From Panagrolaimus kolymaensis (lineage: Eukaryota; Nematoda; Chromadorea; Rhabditida; Panagrolaimidae): DNA of 64,000 nucleotides. Position 1 is the stretch's first letter. Each line of letters starts with the position of its first letter. Positions 20,481 to 30,435 of the stretch are shown in pieces. The position numbers were made by a program, and so were the translations under genes. The notes under the pieces were generated by a model that saw only the letters and a list, made by a program, of their open reading frames with translations, made no database searches and had not been told where the DNA came from. The stretch lies in assembly GCA_028622995.1 (NCBI GenBank), contig JAJQJQ010000041.1, forward strand, positions 1,550,001-1,614,000, given 5' to 3'.

Positions 20481-21007
20481 TTATTAAAAATTGCTATGGA
20501 AGTTAAAATTTGGTCAACGTTTAGGTTAAAAAAGTTTCACTTTTCAGTTGATTTTAGTCATATTTAAGGAAGATTTTGTTTCAAAAAAAGTTAGAGGTGC
20601 TTGAAAAGATTTCAAAATGTTTTCAAAAAGTTATCATTTTTACATACTAAATTCCAAGAATTTGAGCAAAACTTGAATAAAATATAGCTTTTTTGTTGTT
20701 TTTTCGATTCAAGCGTGTGTGAGAAAAAAATGAGTGAAGCGCGTATGTGAAAAAAAAGTGAAACAAAAAGTGAAGCAAAAAAGTGAAGCAAAGTTAATGA
20801 CACAAAGTTAAAGAATTAATAGCATTTATTATACAGAAAACAAAAAAAGAGTACAAAACAAAAAAGTTTAAAAAACAAAAAACATTAAAAAATTTGCAGG
20901 AAAAAAACATTGTAGAACATTTGAGATCATCTGCATCTGAAAAACAAAACGTATTAGTAAAAGTGAAAGATAGGAAAGTAAACTTACAAATTTTTTGGAA
21001 TCAACAA

Positions 21008-21364
21008 TCAAGCGAGGTACGAGCCAATGGCAATCAAAAAGCAGCAAGTGATGACTATGATGCAGATGACTACAATGAACAAGAGCAAGCGGTCTTCAGC
21101 AAAAATGCGCAATCCATAATATGGTACTTCATCAAGGTTTTCTTTGAGAAGAATTCCATATGTATTTGCAGGGACGATTTCAGGAGCTGGTAGAACATTG
21201 ACATCTTCGACATCGACTTCCATTTGACGTCTCCGAACAACTTGAGGGTTTCCATCACCTCCGCCATTTTCTTGAGCATTGCCACCAACGGCATTTCCAA
21301 CACTCCACTAAAAATTGAACGATGAAAAGCAATAAAAGTATGAAAATAAACGTACGGGGAACAT
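21008..21364 (-). CDS. Small Maverick membrane protein B (102 aa), paralogous cassette 2
   Basis: Three-codon first exon (21364-21356) and exon 21307-21008, closing in frame. The N-terminus is Gly/Asn-rich, followed by RRRQ, an acidic stretch, and one long TM segment near the C-terminus (LLLFIVVICIIVITCCFLIAIG). Its intron sequence also resembles that of cassette 1 (GCTTTTCATCGTTCAATTTTTAG here; a similar GCTTTTCAC tract there). Predicted single-pass protein with a cytosolic or extracellular acidic domain. Unknown function. Confidence 0.6.
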
Positions 21365-21419
21365 GTTTGATTGAGTTATGATTGAGATAACGTTGAGTTG
21401 AGAGTTAAAAAATTAGAAA

Positions 21420-21550
21420 GATTGAAAGAACGAAAAAGAGAGAATGAATGTTTGACAGATTCTGATTCGTTAGAAAATTTTCCATTTGAGAAACAAAAAA
21501 TGGTGATTCGGGTAAATTTTTGTTGCACGCAAGTTTGGCGCATTTTTTCT
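21420..21550. promoter_or_regulatory. Upstream region of cassette 2, possibly bidirectional
   Basis: Same ordered blocks as at 20340-20480. It lies between the minus-strand gene starting at 21364 and the plus-strand gene near 21706, so it may serve both. Confidence 0.45.
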
Positions 21551-21705
21551 TTAGCGTTTTGAAATTTCAAAGCTTTTTGAAAAAAAGCAAACTTTATTGA
21601 AAAAAGCAAACTTTAGCGGTTTACAATATTTGAGATTTTACGAAATATTGCATCAATTTGTGAGTTTTTTTATATATGTAAAACCTAATTTATTCCTTTT
21701 TTCAG

Positions 21706-22097
21706 ACAGAACAGCATCAACTAATTATTATGGTTTGGGCCTTGTCATCTCAGTTTTGGGATTATGGTATTTAGTAAGTCGTACAACTGAAGGGCTCGTG
21801 ATCCTAATTGGTGTTACTCTTACAAGTAAGTTTATTTTTTATTTTTTTTTGCTTTTCATCGTTCAATTTTTAGGCTGGTACTTGATTGACATGCATAGAA
21901 GAAATGCTCTCCTGCAGTTTCTCTTTTATCGTGAACGTATGGATCGAATTCGAATGCACCAACAACATCGACAATCAAATCATCGAATGCAAATCTGGAT
22001 TAGAAATATGCACGTTCAATGGCAAAAAACTAATTGTTTGTTTGTTTCTTTATTGTTACTTTTATCCTTTCTTTTTTCAGATATGCGTCGACTTTAA
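21706..22097 (+). CDS. Maverick membrane protein, 5' end unresolved
   Basis: Exon 21706-21832, then an intron ending TTTTTAG at 21873, then a second exon. The last part is either read through to TAA 22095-22097 or joined after a further intron ending at 22080. The first exon encodes a hydrophobic hairpin (YYGLGLVISVLGLWYLV and LVILIGVTLT). The second is His/Arg/Gln-rich. No in-frame ATG is seen in or upstream of the first exon, so a short leader exon is missing from this model, as in the neighbouring cassettes with three-codon first exons. The intron before exon 2 contains GCTTTTCATCGTTCAATTTTTAG, nearly the same as in cassette 2. Unknown function. Confidence 0.4.
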
Positions 22098-22545
22098 TCA
22101 TCAATAAAGATTTCGTTTTGATTCAATTTTGGTGTATGAAAAAGTTTTTGCTTGCTTTTTGTTCATCAACCTTTCAAACTTTGTTCTTCTTCCATTTTTA
22201 CCGCTGATTTTGCATTGATTCAATTTTGCTGTATGAAAATGATTTTGTTTGTTTCTTTGTTGCTGCTGCTGAACTTTATCCACTTTTTTGTTTCTTTGTT
22301 TTGTCAAAGCATTTTTTTGTTTTATTGTTTAGTATACACTTTTGTTGTTTCTTTATAAACTTTTTTTGATTAATGGTGTGTCATTTGTATGAGCATATGT
22401 CGCGATAGTTTTTTTAGTTGGTCAGTTCTGGTCGAAAGCTTTTTTGAGGGGGTCATTTCACTTTATTAACTTTTTTGGCGGACTCATTTAACTTGAGCTA
22501 TAGTTGATACTTTTTTTTCTTCTCTATTTAATTTTGATTTTTTAG
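22098..22545. other. Maverick spacer
   Basis: AT-rich, with short repeated TTCAATTTT(G)GTGTATGAAAA / TTCAATTTTGCTGTATGAAAA tracts near 22120-22240. No supported gene. Confidence 0.4.
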
Positions 22546-22761
22546 ATGCCATCTTCACCCAATCTTCCACCTTCCAAAGCAACGCTTACCATGAAACCAT
22601 TGCCTTTTGCGGAAGCTATTGAAGCTGTCACAAAAGCAATAGAAACCCTTGAAAAAGTCAAATCTTATACTCCGGCTCAAAAAGCAGCGCTTTCTGAGCT
22701 TGGTGAAAGCTTCAGGATATGGACAGTTGAAACACAAATGAAAAACATGAAACTCAATTAA
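22546..22761 (+). CDS. Small helical Maverick protein (71 aa)
   Basis: ATG immediately follows a TTTTTTAG acceptor. The product is soluble, Pro-rich at the start and then helical with heptad-like spacing (AIEAVTKAIETLEKVK). No motif recognised. The acceptor-ATG contact supports it as a real trans-spliced gene. Confidence 0.55.
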   Translation: MPSSPNLPPSKATLTMKPLPFAEAIEAVTKAIETLEKVKSYTPAQKAALSELGESFRIWTVETQMKNMKLN

Positions 22762-23076
22762 CTTTTTTTTGTTACCTTTAATTGATGATGTTTTGCTTTA
22801 ACTTTGTTGATCGTGTCATTATTTAAATCGTTTTTTAAAGTAAAAAATTGTCGTTTTTCCACACAAAAAGTGCATAATATAACAAATTTTAATTTCAAAA
22901 CTATAACACATGAATGAAAAGTTTTCACTTTTACATACTAAATTACAAGAATTTGAATTAAACATTGCTTTTTTTCATTTTTTTGTGGGTCCATTGATGA
23001 ACGCCGGTGATGATGACTCTATAAATTACATAGTTTTTTAAAAAGAAAAAGTTGTTTTTTTTCTTACTCTTTATTC

Positions 23077-23300
23077 ATGGTTCCAAAACTTAAAGGTAGC
23101 AAAAAATACCAACGAAGAAGGAAATCAAAAGAGCGAATAATTTTGAACTTACTTTTTTAGCTCCACCTCATTTGTGCCAACTTAAAGGAAAATGCTTTTT
23201 TTGTAAAAAAGAATGCGAGACAGTGGCAAGCGAAAGAAGAGTTGCTGGCATTCTAAAATATCGCGAGATTTTGTGGCTTTTTTCTATCTTTATTTTTTAG
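23077..23300 (+). CDS. Small Cys-rich Maverick protein (52 aa)
   Basis: Exons 23077-23095 and 23161-23300 close in frame. The product has a CxxxxxxCxxCxxxC cluster that could hold one zinc ion, then a hydrophobic C-terminal tail. Its TAG stop is also the AG of the splice acceptor of the next gene, whose ATG starts two bases on. The hydrophobic end overlaps the polypyrimidine tract, so the true C-terminus may be different. Confidence 0.45.
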
Positions 23301-23302
23301 CA

Positions 23303-23458
23303 ATGTTCCTTTCTAAATCCCTTGCTGAATCTCCAGCTATGAAAATTTTTATGCAATCAGCTCATCCACCTTCATGGCTCGAAGGTGTCATCAAAAAATG
23401 GCAAGAAGATGATACTAAAAGCCGCGATAAAATAGAAGCTGCCAAAAAATTAAATTAA
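23303..23458 (+). CDS. Small Maverick protein (51 aa)
   Basis: ATG two bases after the TTTTTTAG acceptor that also ends the gene before it. Helical, charged product with a WLEGVIKKWQEDD segment. It ends about 60 bp from the convergent polymerase gene stop. Function unknown. Confidence 0.5.
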   Translation: MFLSKSLAESPAMKIFMQSAHPPSWLEGVIKKWQEDDTKSRDKIEAAKKLN

Positions 23459-23520
23459 TGATTATTTTATTTACATCACCGAATTTTTTACACAACCGTT
23501 ACTTTTACAATAAAAAATAT

Positions 23521-26500
23521 TTAATATCTTATTTCTTTACTAACATCGATGGAATCATAGATTGGGCATTTGGGTGGAATAAATTCTTCAGCGGTGAAAT
23601 CCCATCCATATGGAAAAATTCGGTTGTTGTTCACAATCAAGCCTAGAATTTTTTAGTATTATTAAAATTTTGGTGGAATTAAAAAGATTACCTTTTTTGC
23701 AAAATGATCTCCAGATTTTTGTTGTTTTCGATGAAACAATGTCGAGGTGAGGTGTGGGACGCATTTGCTCGATTGGAATTAAAATTTTTCTTTCACTATC
23801 AAAATAAAAATGTTCCTCTTGAATGCGTGAATCGGTTTCATTTGTTCGTCCCAAACCTTTATGCTTGCGATCAGAGCTGTCGAATGTTCGAAAATCTTCG
23901 AATCGAATTTCGAAGCTTCGATTCGAAATTCGAATTTCTTCGAATCGAATTTCGAATGTTCGGTTCGAAATTCGAAAGCTTCGAATCGAATTTCGAAGAT
24001 TCGATTCGAAAAATCGAATCGAATGTTCGAAAAATTAAAGTCATTAATATAAATGAAAAAAAATTTTTATTTTGTAAAAAACTGTGAATGGAATATACAT
24101 TTATGAGTTTTTAGTTGATTTTAGTAATTTTATTTCTGCACAAAGCTTTTATTTTCAATCAATCCTGCAAAATATAAATCACTATTTTTGTTCTAAGTTA
24201 ATTTTGGATATTTGCAATTCTACGAAACGAGTATTTCTGCATGAATAATTATCAAAAATCCAAAAATAGTTAGAAATCAAGCTAAACATCTGTTAGCGTT
24301 AAAGACTTATGAAAAGGGAGGAAGTAGCAATTTAACTAAAGCATTCTTGTGTTTGATAATTTTATTGTTTTTTGCCTCCAAGAAAAAATTCCTACAATTC
24401 TAAGTAAATAATACCAACAAAATTATTTTTGTGGACAAACATCCCAAACTAAAAATATTTCAAAAGAAAAAGTATTTTCGTTTTGTTGTTGCACAAAATT
24501 GCTTTTTTTATTTTGATTTTCAGTACTTTTTTGGTGAAATTAAAAGAATAAGAAAATTTTTAAGGAAAATGACTAACAAAAAGATTTTTTAGTTGAACTT
24601 TTGCAGTAAAAAAATGTTTGGCGTTAAAAATTTTGCGCCAAAATCAAATTGATTTGAAAAGCGCCGATTCGAAAAAATTCGAAATTCGAAGGTCTCGAAT
24701 TCGAATTTCGAATGTTCGATTCGAATTCGAATTTCTTCGAATCGAATTTCGAATGTTCGATTCGAAATTCGAACTTTTTGAAATTCGATTCGTTCGAAGC
24801 TTCGAAATTCGAAATTCGATTCGAAATTCGGTTCGAAATTCGATTCGAAATTCGAAATTCGACAGCTCTGCTTGCGATGATCCTTGATTTCACCTGTTGA
24901 AATATATCTAACTTTGATCAAATAATTTTTTGCACCAGAGCAAATGAATTTGAGAATTTCGCCATTTGGGATTTCGTCGGTCATTTCACCCAAAAGACTA
25001 CCAACTTTGAGTGGATTGTTGTCTTTTGGATGAATATAAAACACTGAATCTAAAAAATGAGGGAAATTAGTTTTTTGTTTTTATGCTTTTTTCTTTCTCA
25101 CCAGTGTCTACATAAAGCAATCTTGATAATAATTTACCATCGGCATCACAATGATAATGAATGGCTTTCATATGCTATAAAACTTAAGTTTTTAAAGGTT
25201 TTTTAAATGAATAAAAAAATACCTTGAATAAATGGATTCGAGCGCAAGCTGTTGTCCAAATAGCAAGAATAATGTTGGTATTTGGAGCTGACTGCAATAA
25301 TTCATTTTTCTTATATGTTGCCATCATAGTATTATCTGCTAATCTGTAATTCACCAAGTCCTCAATCAATGGATCATCGCGAAGCTTGAAATATTCTTCT
25401 TCAGTCACAACTTGTTTTTGTTGCATCCCCATTGACATTGCCATTCTTCCCCAAAGCCTATAAAAAATTTTTTATTGAAGTTTTAAAAAAGTGAGGGAAA
25501 CTAACGAGTTGAGGAATAGCTTTGAAATGAACCTCATTCCAGGATTGTATTTTATTTCATCCGGGTTAATTTCTATATCGTATATTTCTTTATAACGTTG
25601 AACAAAAGCTTCCTTTTCTTCTTCGGTTGTCCATTCTGGATGCGAGTTTAAAACCTGGAAAAAATCAGTAATTTCTCAAAGAGGAAAAGAAGGAATATAA
25701 AAAAGTAACTTAATTTTTTCTTGATAAATGATTTGATGTACTTTGAAAAAACGTTTGTATCCGCTTTTTCCCATCGAAGTTCGTGATATGTTTCAATTAA
25801 ATGATAACCATTCCTTATGGCGGTTCGAAGTTCAGGTCCAGTAGCAACGGTGATGAAGCTTCTATCATCGTGAGTGCAGCTATGCTCGCCTTCATTGTTT
25901 TCATAATGTTGCTTGATACAATGAAAACACAGACAAAATAACAATTGATGATCATATCTGATGGGCAATATCGGCAGAGCGAAATTTTTTGGTGCTATCA
26001 CTTTACATTTATAAAGCGACAATTCATTTATTTCATAAACATTGCCGACATTCACATTTTTTGGTAAATCATGAGTTGCTTGGCTCCTTACTGTGGGATG
26101 CCCTGAAGGGAAGCGATTTATGAGGCAAATAAATGGATATAAGCTGCAGATGTCAAAGTAGCTCAATTTTTCGCCTTCTCCAGGTTCGCCAAACAATCGC
26201 ATGGGTCCAGTTCGACCTAAAAAAAGTTTTTTATATTCGCAAACAAAGTTTTTTTTCAAACCTCCAAAAAGACTTGACCGAAGATCAATGGGATTATATT
26301 CTTCAGCTGCATCAAAGAAATCTTTCATATCAACATTATCCAGCAGTTCCTGCTTAACATCACATTCCCATTTGACTAACAATTTTGCATCGGGATTTTT
26401 TTCTTTGAGCTTTTTTTCAAGATCAATATCTCGGGCGATCGTTCGATCATAAAGATCCCGAGATGTTTGACCATTAAAAACAACTTTATCTCGATTGTAT

Positions 26501-29139
26501 TGGCATTTATCGCATCCATGACTAAATTTTGTTGAGGGATAAAAAACAAAATTCAAGAATAAAATATTTTTTCTTGTATGGAAATAAACTTACAAATAAC
26601 AGCCATGAAATTGTATGGCGATTTTTTTAGTGGGCATCCAACCATCAACACTATATTCACAAACAGTAATTTCACCATTATCATTATTATTTCGATGGAG
26701 AACCAATGCATTTTCCTTTTCAGCAATCCAATCCATCCACGTTATAGCTATTTTGCTTTGATTGGTCAAATCAAAGTATCCCGTATCCCCGATCAAAGCC
26801 AATTGATCGATTTCAATATATTTCAAGCGTAAAATTTGAAGACATAAAGCTGCTAATGTTGTGCATTTGGTTAGAATATCATAATATTCGATTGATCCAT
26901 TTGCGCTTAATTTTGACTGATCAACTTTTTTTAGTTCATCTTCAAGCAATCCATTCACAGATTTTTTGAAAGAAATCATGCCATGATGAAGAACTTTCAC
27001 GTCCTGATAACAATATTTAACTGAAATTTAAAAGTTTGTTTTTTTACTTTATTATATGGTTAAAACAACTAACTTATTTCTTTTTTGAAATTCCAGGTTG
27101 TTCCTGATTCATCAAGAAACTTTTGTTGATTTGCATGTATTTCTTCCAATTTCCGCTTTTTATCATTATGAGCCTCCTCATATCCGTATTCACTGATTGG
27201 TGGCGCGACGGATGAATCATAATTATAATTCGACGCCGAATTCATTTTAAATGGAAAATCATACTTGTGTAAGTTATCACCAAGCCCAAAAGTTTCGTTG
27301 AATCGAGCAAGTCCAACAGGAATAATTTTCAGCGAATCTCGAAGTACAATTCCATGGTCAATCCCTTCACCACTTTTTATTACTCCTTGAACCATCGACA
27401 TACCTTTCATGATCAAATCGGCATTGTAATTTTTTGATGCAAAATGCTGCAACATAAAATGACCATCAAATCTGTAATTTTTTAATTGGTATGTATTTTT
27501 AAAAGGGATAAAAACTAACCGGCTGGAATTATGCGCATATGCATAAACTTTTCCTTTTTTCTGGGTTTCAATTAAAACATTAGCGATTCCTTCAACAACA
27601 TTTTCAACTTGAATAACTTTTGGGCCACAATCAGGAATGGTTGTAAAAATAAAATCACGAATTTCAGGGCAATATGGACATGTATGTTTTTGTGAAGTAC
27701 ATGGTTGGTCGTCATCTTCAAGCTTGATATCATCAGTTTTATCGCTGTCACAAAATGTGCATCGAATCCGCAAAACACCAACATTAGCAACTTGTTTATG
27801 AATAACTTCAGGTGTGGTTATCTCCATAATTCGAGCCATAGCCGCCGCTAAAATTCATAAAAAAAAAATTTCAGATAAACTTTAAGAATAAAACATACGC
27901 AAAAAGGATCCACCAACTCTAACAATAACGGATGACACTGTTCCATCAACCAATGTCCCTGGATATACATCTCCAGCTGCTCTTGCTGCAATCATTACAT
28001 CTCCAAGCGATGCTGATGGATCCAGACAATCATCTGGACCATTGAGATTTTGAGTCATGCCATTATATTTGGCAAAGAAATCTTCCCTTTTCCTCTTAAC
28101 TGTTTTTTCTTTGGACGTTTCCAAATCATAATATCCTCGAAAGGAATGATTGCAATCCCGTTGAGCACTGATTTTTAATGGTTGGACAAAGCAATTTTGT
28201 CTTCCATTCTTTTTGCTGTTTGGTTTGTGAATGGTTTTGCATCTAAAATTAAGAATGAATATATATATTTTTTAGAAGGAAAACAAACCTTGGGCAAAAC
28301 ACACAGCCACAAACATGTTTATTTGGAGCTGTATTATGTGGCTTGAAGCATTCTTTACAGAGTTGACGACGTGAACAAGCTCCTTTCAAATGATACTCGA
28401 GGCAAAACATCGAATTAAAACTCAATAAACAGTCCTCGCATTTAATGGATCGACTTCCAGAAGGTTGAATGGCTTGACATTGTCCGTTGGCCATATTGAA
28501 GCAATCGGGGCATCGGATTTTACAATATTGTCGATGATCAGATTCTTGTTTATACTGAACATTGCAGGAAAGACAAAAAATCCAACCTTTACGAACATAC
28601 GGGTGATGAACTGAAGCATATTTGGGATCATCTCCATTCAATAAAATAACTGGAACATTTATATCTTCAATGGTATGAGGTGGACATGTTCGAAAGCTGG
28701 GCTCTGGATTGTTTTGACGATAAAGGTAAAAAGCAACATTTCTTCCTCGGTTTTCAAGATACTTTTCAGCCAAGAAAGAAAGTTGTTGTTCAGGTGATCT
28801 CATTTCACCCGAACCTGGAAGTTTGCAAGCAGCAACGATTTTTTTATTGCGCTGAGGCAGCTTCAAATTATGGAGATTCCATTTTTCAGCTCCATATTCA
28901 TCGCCACGAATAATAGCCAAAAGTTCGTTCATTCGAATATCCTTTAAAAAATATTTTTAAAGAAAAGTTTTTTAGGAATTTCTAAAGCAAAAACTTACAA
29001 TGGCCTTGTTTGCTGCTCGAGCTTTATGACCATGTTTATCTTCAACAGTTTGCGCACGCAGGCTAAGGTATGCTGCCATGATAACGGAAACGCGAGGATC
29101 AACATCATTTGGAACTTGATGATAAAAATTGTGAGACAT
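23521..29139 (-). pseudogene. PolB: Maverick protein-primed family B DNA polymerase, interrupted by a 999-bp element
   Basis: Replication polymerase of the element. Thirteen exons: 29139-28999, 28941-28289, 28242-27899, 27847-27520, 27471-27074, 27020-26594, 26521-26262, 26216-25710, 25674-25506, 25457-25223, 25174-25102, 25049-23692 (holding the insertion) and 23642-23521. Setting aside the inserted element and one copy of its duplication, the lengths sum to 1335 codons with every junction in phase. The second exon has a dense Cys/His zinc region. Motif A is YFDICSLYP; motif B is LWGRMAMS across a junction; motif C is YVDT/DSV split by an intron. The insertion lies after motif C and replaces the last ~95 codons with repeat-derived sequence and a stop. 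The start follows a CTTTTTAG acceptor. Confidence 0.9.
23872..24870. mobile_element. Non-autonomous hAT-like element inserted in the Maverick polymerase
   Basis: Element of 999 bp with inverted ends CAGAGCTGTCGAA and a perfect 8-bp target duplication, CTTGCGAT (23864-23871 and 24871-24878). Both ends carry long arrays of degenerate TTCGAA(A/T)TTCGAATCG units (23880-24040 and about 24655-24870). The 600-bp centre is AT-rich without a gene. The open frames over the arrays encode Arg/Phe/Asn/Ser repeats and are by-products. Confidence 0.93.
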
Positions 29140-29489
29140 TTTTTAAAAATTTCTAAAAAGAAAAGGAATTAAACGACTCCCTCGAGCAATGGAAAAAAAA
29201 TAAAAGCCATTGAATTTTAAATAGCCACTGACCGTTGATTTTAAAAGCCACTGCCCAATGATTTTAAAAGTCACTGACTTTCAATGTCCAAAAACAGGTG
29301 GCGTTGACCTAATCCAAAGCTGGCGCCAATGCCGTTAGCAATTTTGGTTGTTGCCAGTCGCGATGCTTTTTCTTCATTGCTGTTGGTAAATTTTATTTTT
29401 ACCATTCTTGAGGGACGGTGCTTTTTATTTTTATCTCTTTAAAAAATTATTTTCTTTTTCTCTTTTAAAAAAATATTTTTCAGTAAAAA

Positions 29490-30094
29490 ATGGTCCCTCA
29501 AACTCGAGACTTTTTTAAATGGTTTGACAAATTTTGGAAGGTAAAAAAAGATACCAAATTTGTTATTTTTGAATGCAATCATCACATGCCCATGGATCTT
29601 TTTCGAAAAATGGATATCGCTGAAGACAAGACGTTCATTTGTTTGGTTTGTGACACCAACCATCATAGTGATTTGATTGTACCAACAAATGGACCGATGG
29701 ATGAAGAATCAAGTGATTTTTATGAAGGGAAAAAATGGAAGAATATTACAGATAATCAAATGATTTATCTTTTTGGCAGCCTCGGTGAAGAGGAATCAAA
29801 ATGCGAATGGTAACTTTTTTTTTTATTTTTCTTTATTTTTTCTTTTTCAAATGTTTTTTCTTCAAGATTTGCAAGGATGAAAAGACCCTTCAATTTTTTT
29901 CATGGTTTAAAGAAACCTATGGAAAGTTCAAGAAGCCCAACGTGATCTTCCCGTGTTCCCACGTAATTACTTTTCATGATCTTCAGCACCAAAAAATGAG
30001 CCATGATGAAAAAATTTGGTGCCCAATATGCGTCCACCAACACGACTGTTTCATGATCATGCCGACTCATCGCGATGAAACACCATTAATTTGA
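29490..30094 (+). CDS. Maverick tandem zinc-domain protein, phase broken at its intron
   Basis: Two homologous halves. Half 1 (29490-29809) has FFKWFDKF, ECNH, then CLVC followed by a His pair and IVPTNG. Half 2 (29867-30094) has FFSWFKET, PCSH, then CPIC followed by HQH and IMPTHR. Shared pattern: aromatic FFxWF, CxH, about 30 residues, CxxC, His-rich, MPT. This would bind zinc in a RING- or ribbon-like way; no known family fits exactly. The halves are separated by a T-rich intron-like stretch (29810-29866) with good GT and AG, but the phases differ: the sum is one base short. So it is either two genes, a one-base loss, or an unusual splice. The start follows a TTTTTCAG acceptor. It ends just inside the right TIR boundary. 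Confidence 0.6.
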
Positions 30095-30109
30095 TATCCA
30101 ACAAAAGCA

Positions 30110-30429
30110 GTTCTAAAAAATAAGTTTGTATTTGAATTGCCCATAAAATTTCATAAAAAATGATACCCATTTTGTTTTGTAAAAGAATAAAAAATAATAA
30201 AAAAACAGAAGTTTTTTACATTCATAATTTCACACCAAAGGTGTTGACACCAAAAGGTGTTAAATAAATTAAAGGTGTTGACGTAAAAAGGTGTTTAAAA
30301 AGGTGTTGCAATTAACACCAAAAAGGTGTCACAAAATTAACACCTTCATGACAGCTGTCACATTTGATTAATTACTTCACACCTATTTTGATTTAGGAGC
30401 AAGGGCGGAATAACCCCTTCATAACTACT
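30110..30429 (-). repeat. Maverick right terminal inverted repeat (320 bp)
   Basis: Reverse complement of the left repeat. Identity ends abruptly at 30110, where the left copy diverges after 9665. Confidence 0.95.
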
Positions 30430-30435
30430 GTTTTA
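30430..30435. repeat. Maverick target site duplication, right (GTTTTA)
   Basis: Exact match to 9340-9345, directly outside the terminal inverted repeats. Confidence 0.9.

Larger units (their letters stand above)
9346..30429. mobile_element. Maverick/Polinton virus-like DNA transposon, 21.1 kb, full length
   Basis: The element is defined by 320-bp terminal inverted repeats that start AGTAGTTATGAAGGGG and by a 6-bp target duplication GTTTTA at 9340-9345 and 30430-30435. Both are hallmarks of Mavericks, which integrate with a retrovirus-like integrase. Inside are the defining genes: protein-primed polymerase B, chromodomain integrase, packaging ATPase and double-jelly-roll capsid protein. Two minus-strand blocks hold the core genes; plus-strand genes occupy both ends and part of the middle. 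The apparently identical TIRs suggest recent insertion. Lesions in the polymerase, integrase, a basic protein and a zinc-domain protein suggest that this copy is not autonomous now. Its length and gene content match animal Mavericks (about 15-25 kb). Confidence 0.97.

Noticed and set aside
24589..25044. Open frames rich in Arg, Phe, Asn and Ser on both strands
   Set aside because: They are translations of the TTCGAA arrays of the 999-bp element; every frame of such a repeat stays open by chance.
9346..30429. Endogenous retrovirus or LTR element
   Set aside because: Ends are inverted rather than direct repeats, there is no reverse transcriptase, and the polymerase is family B.
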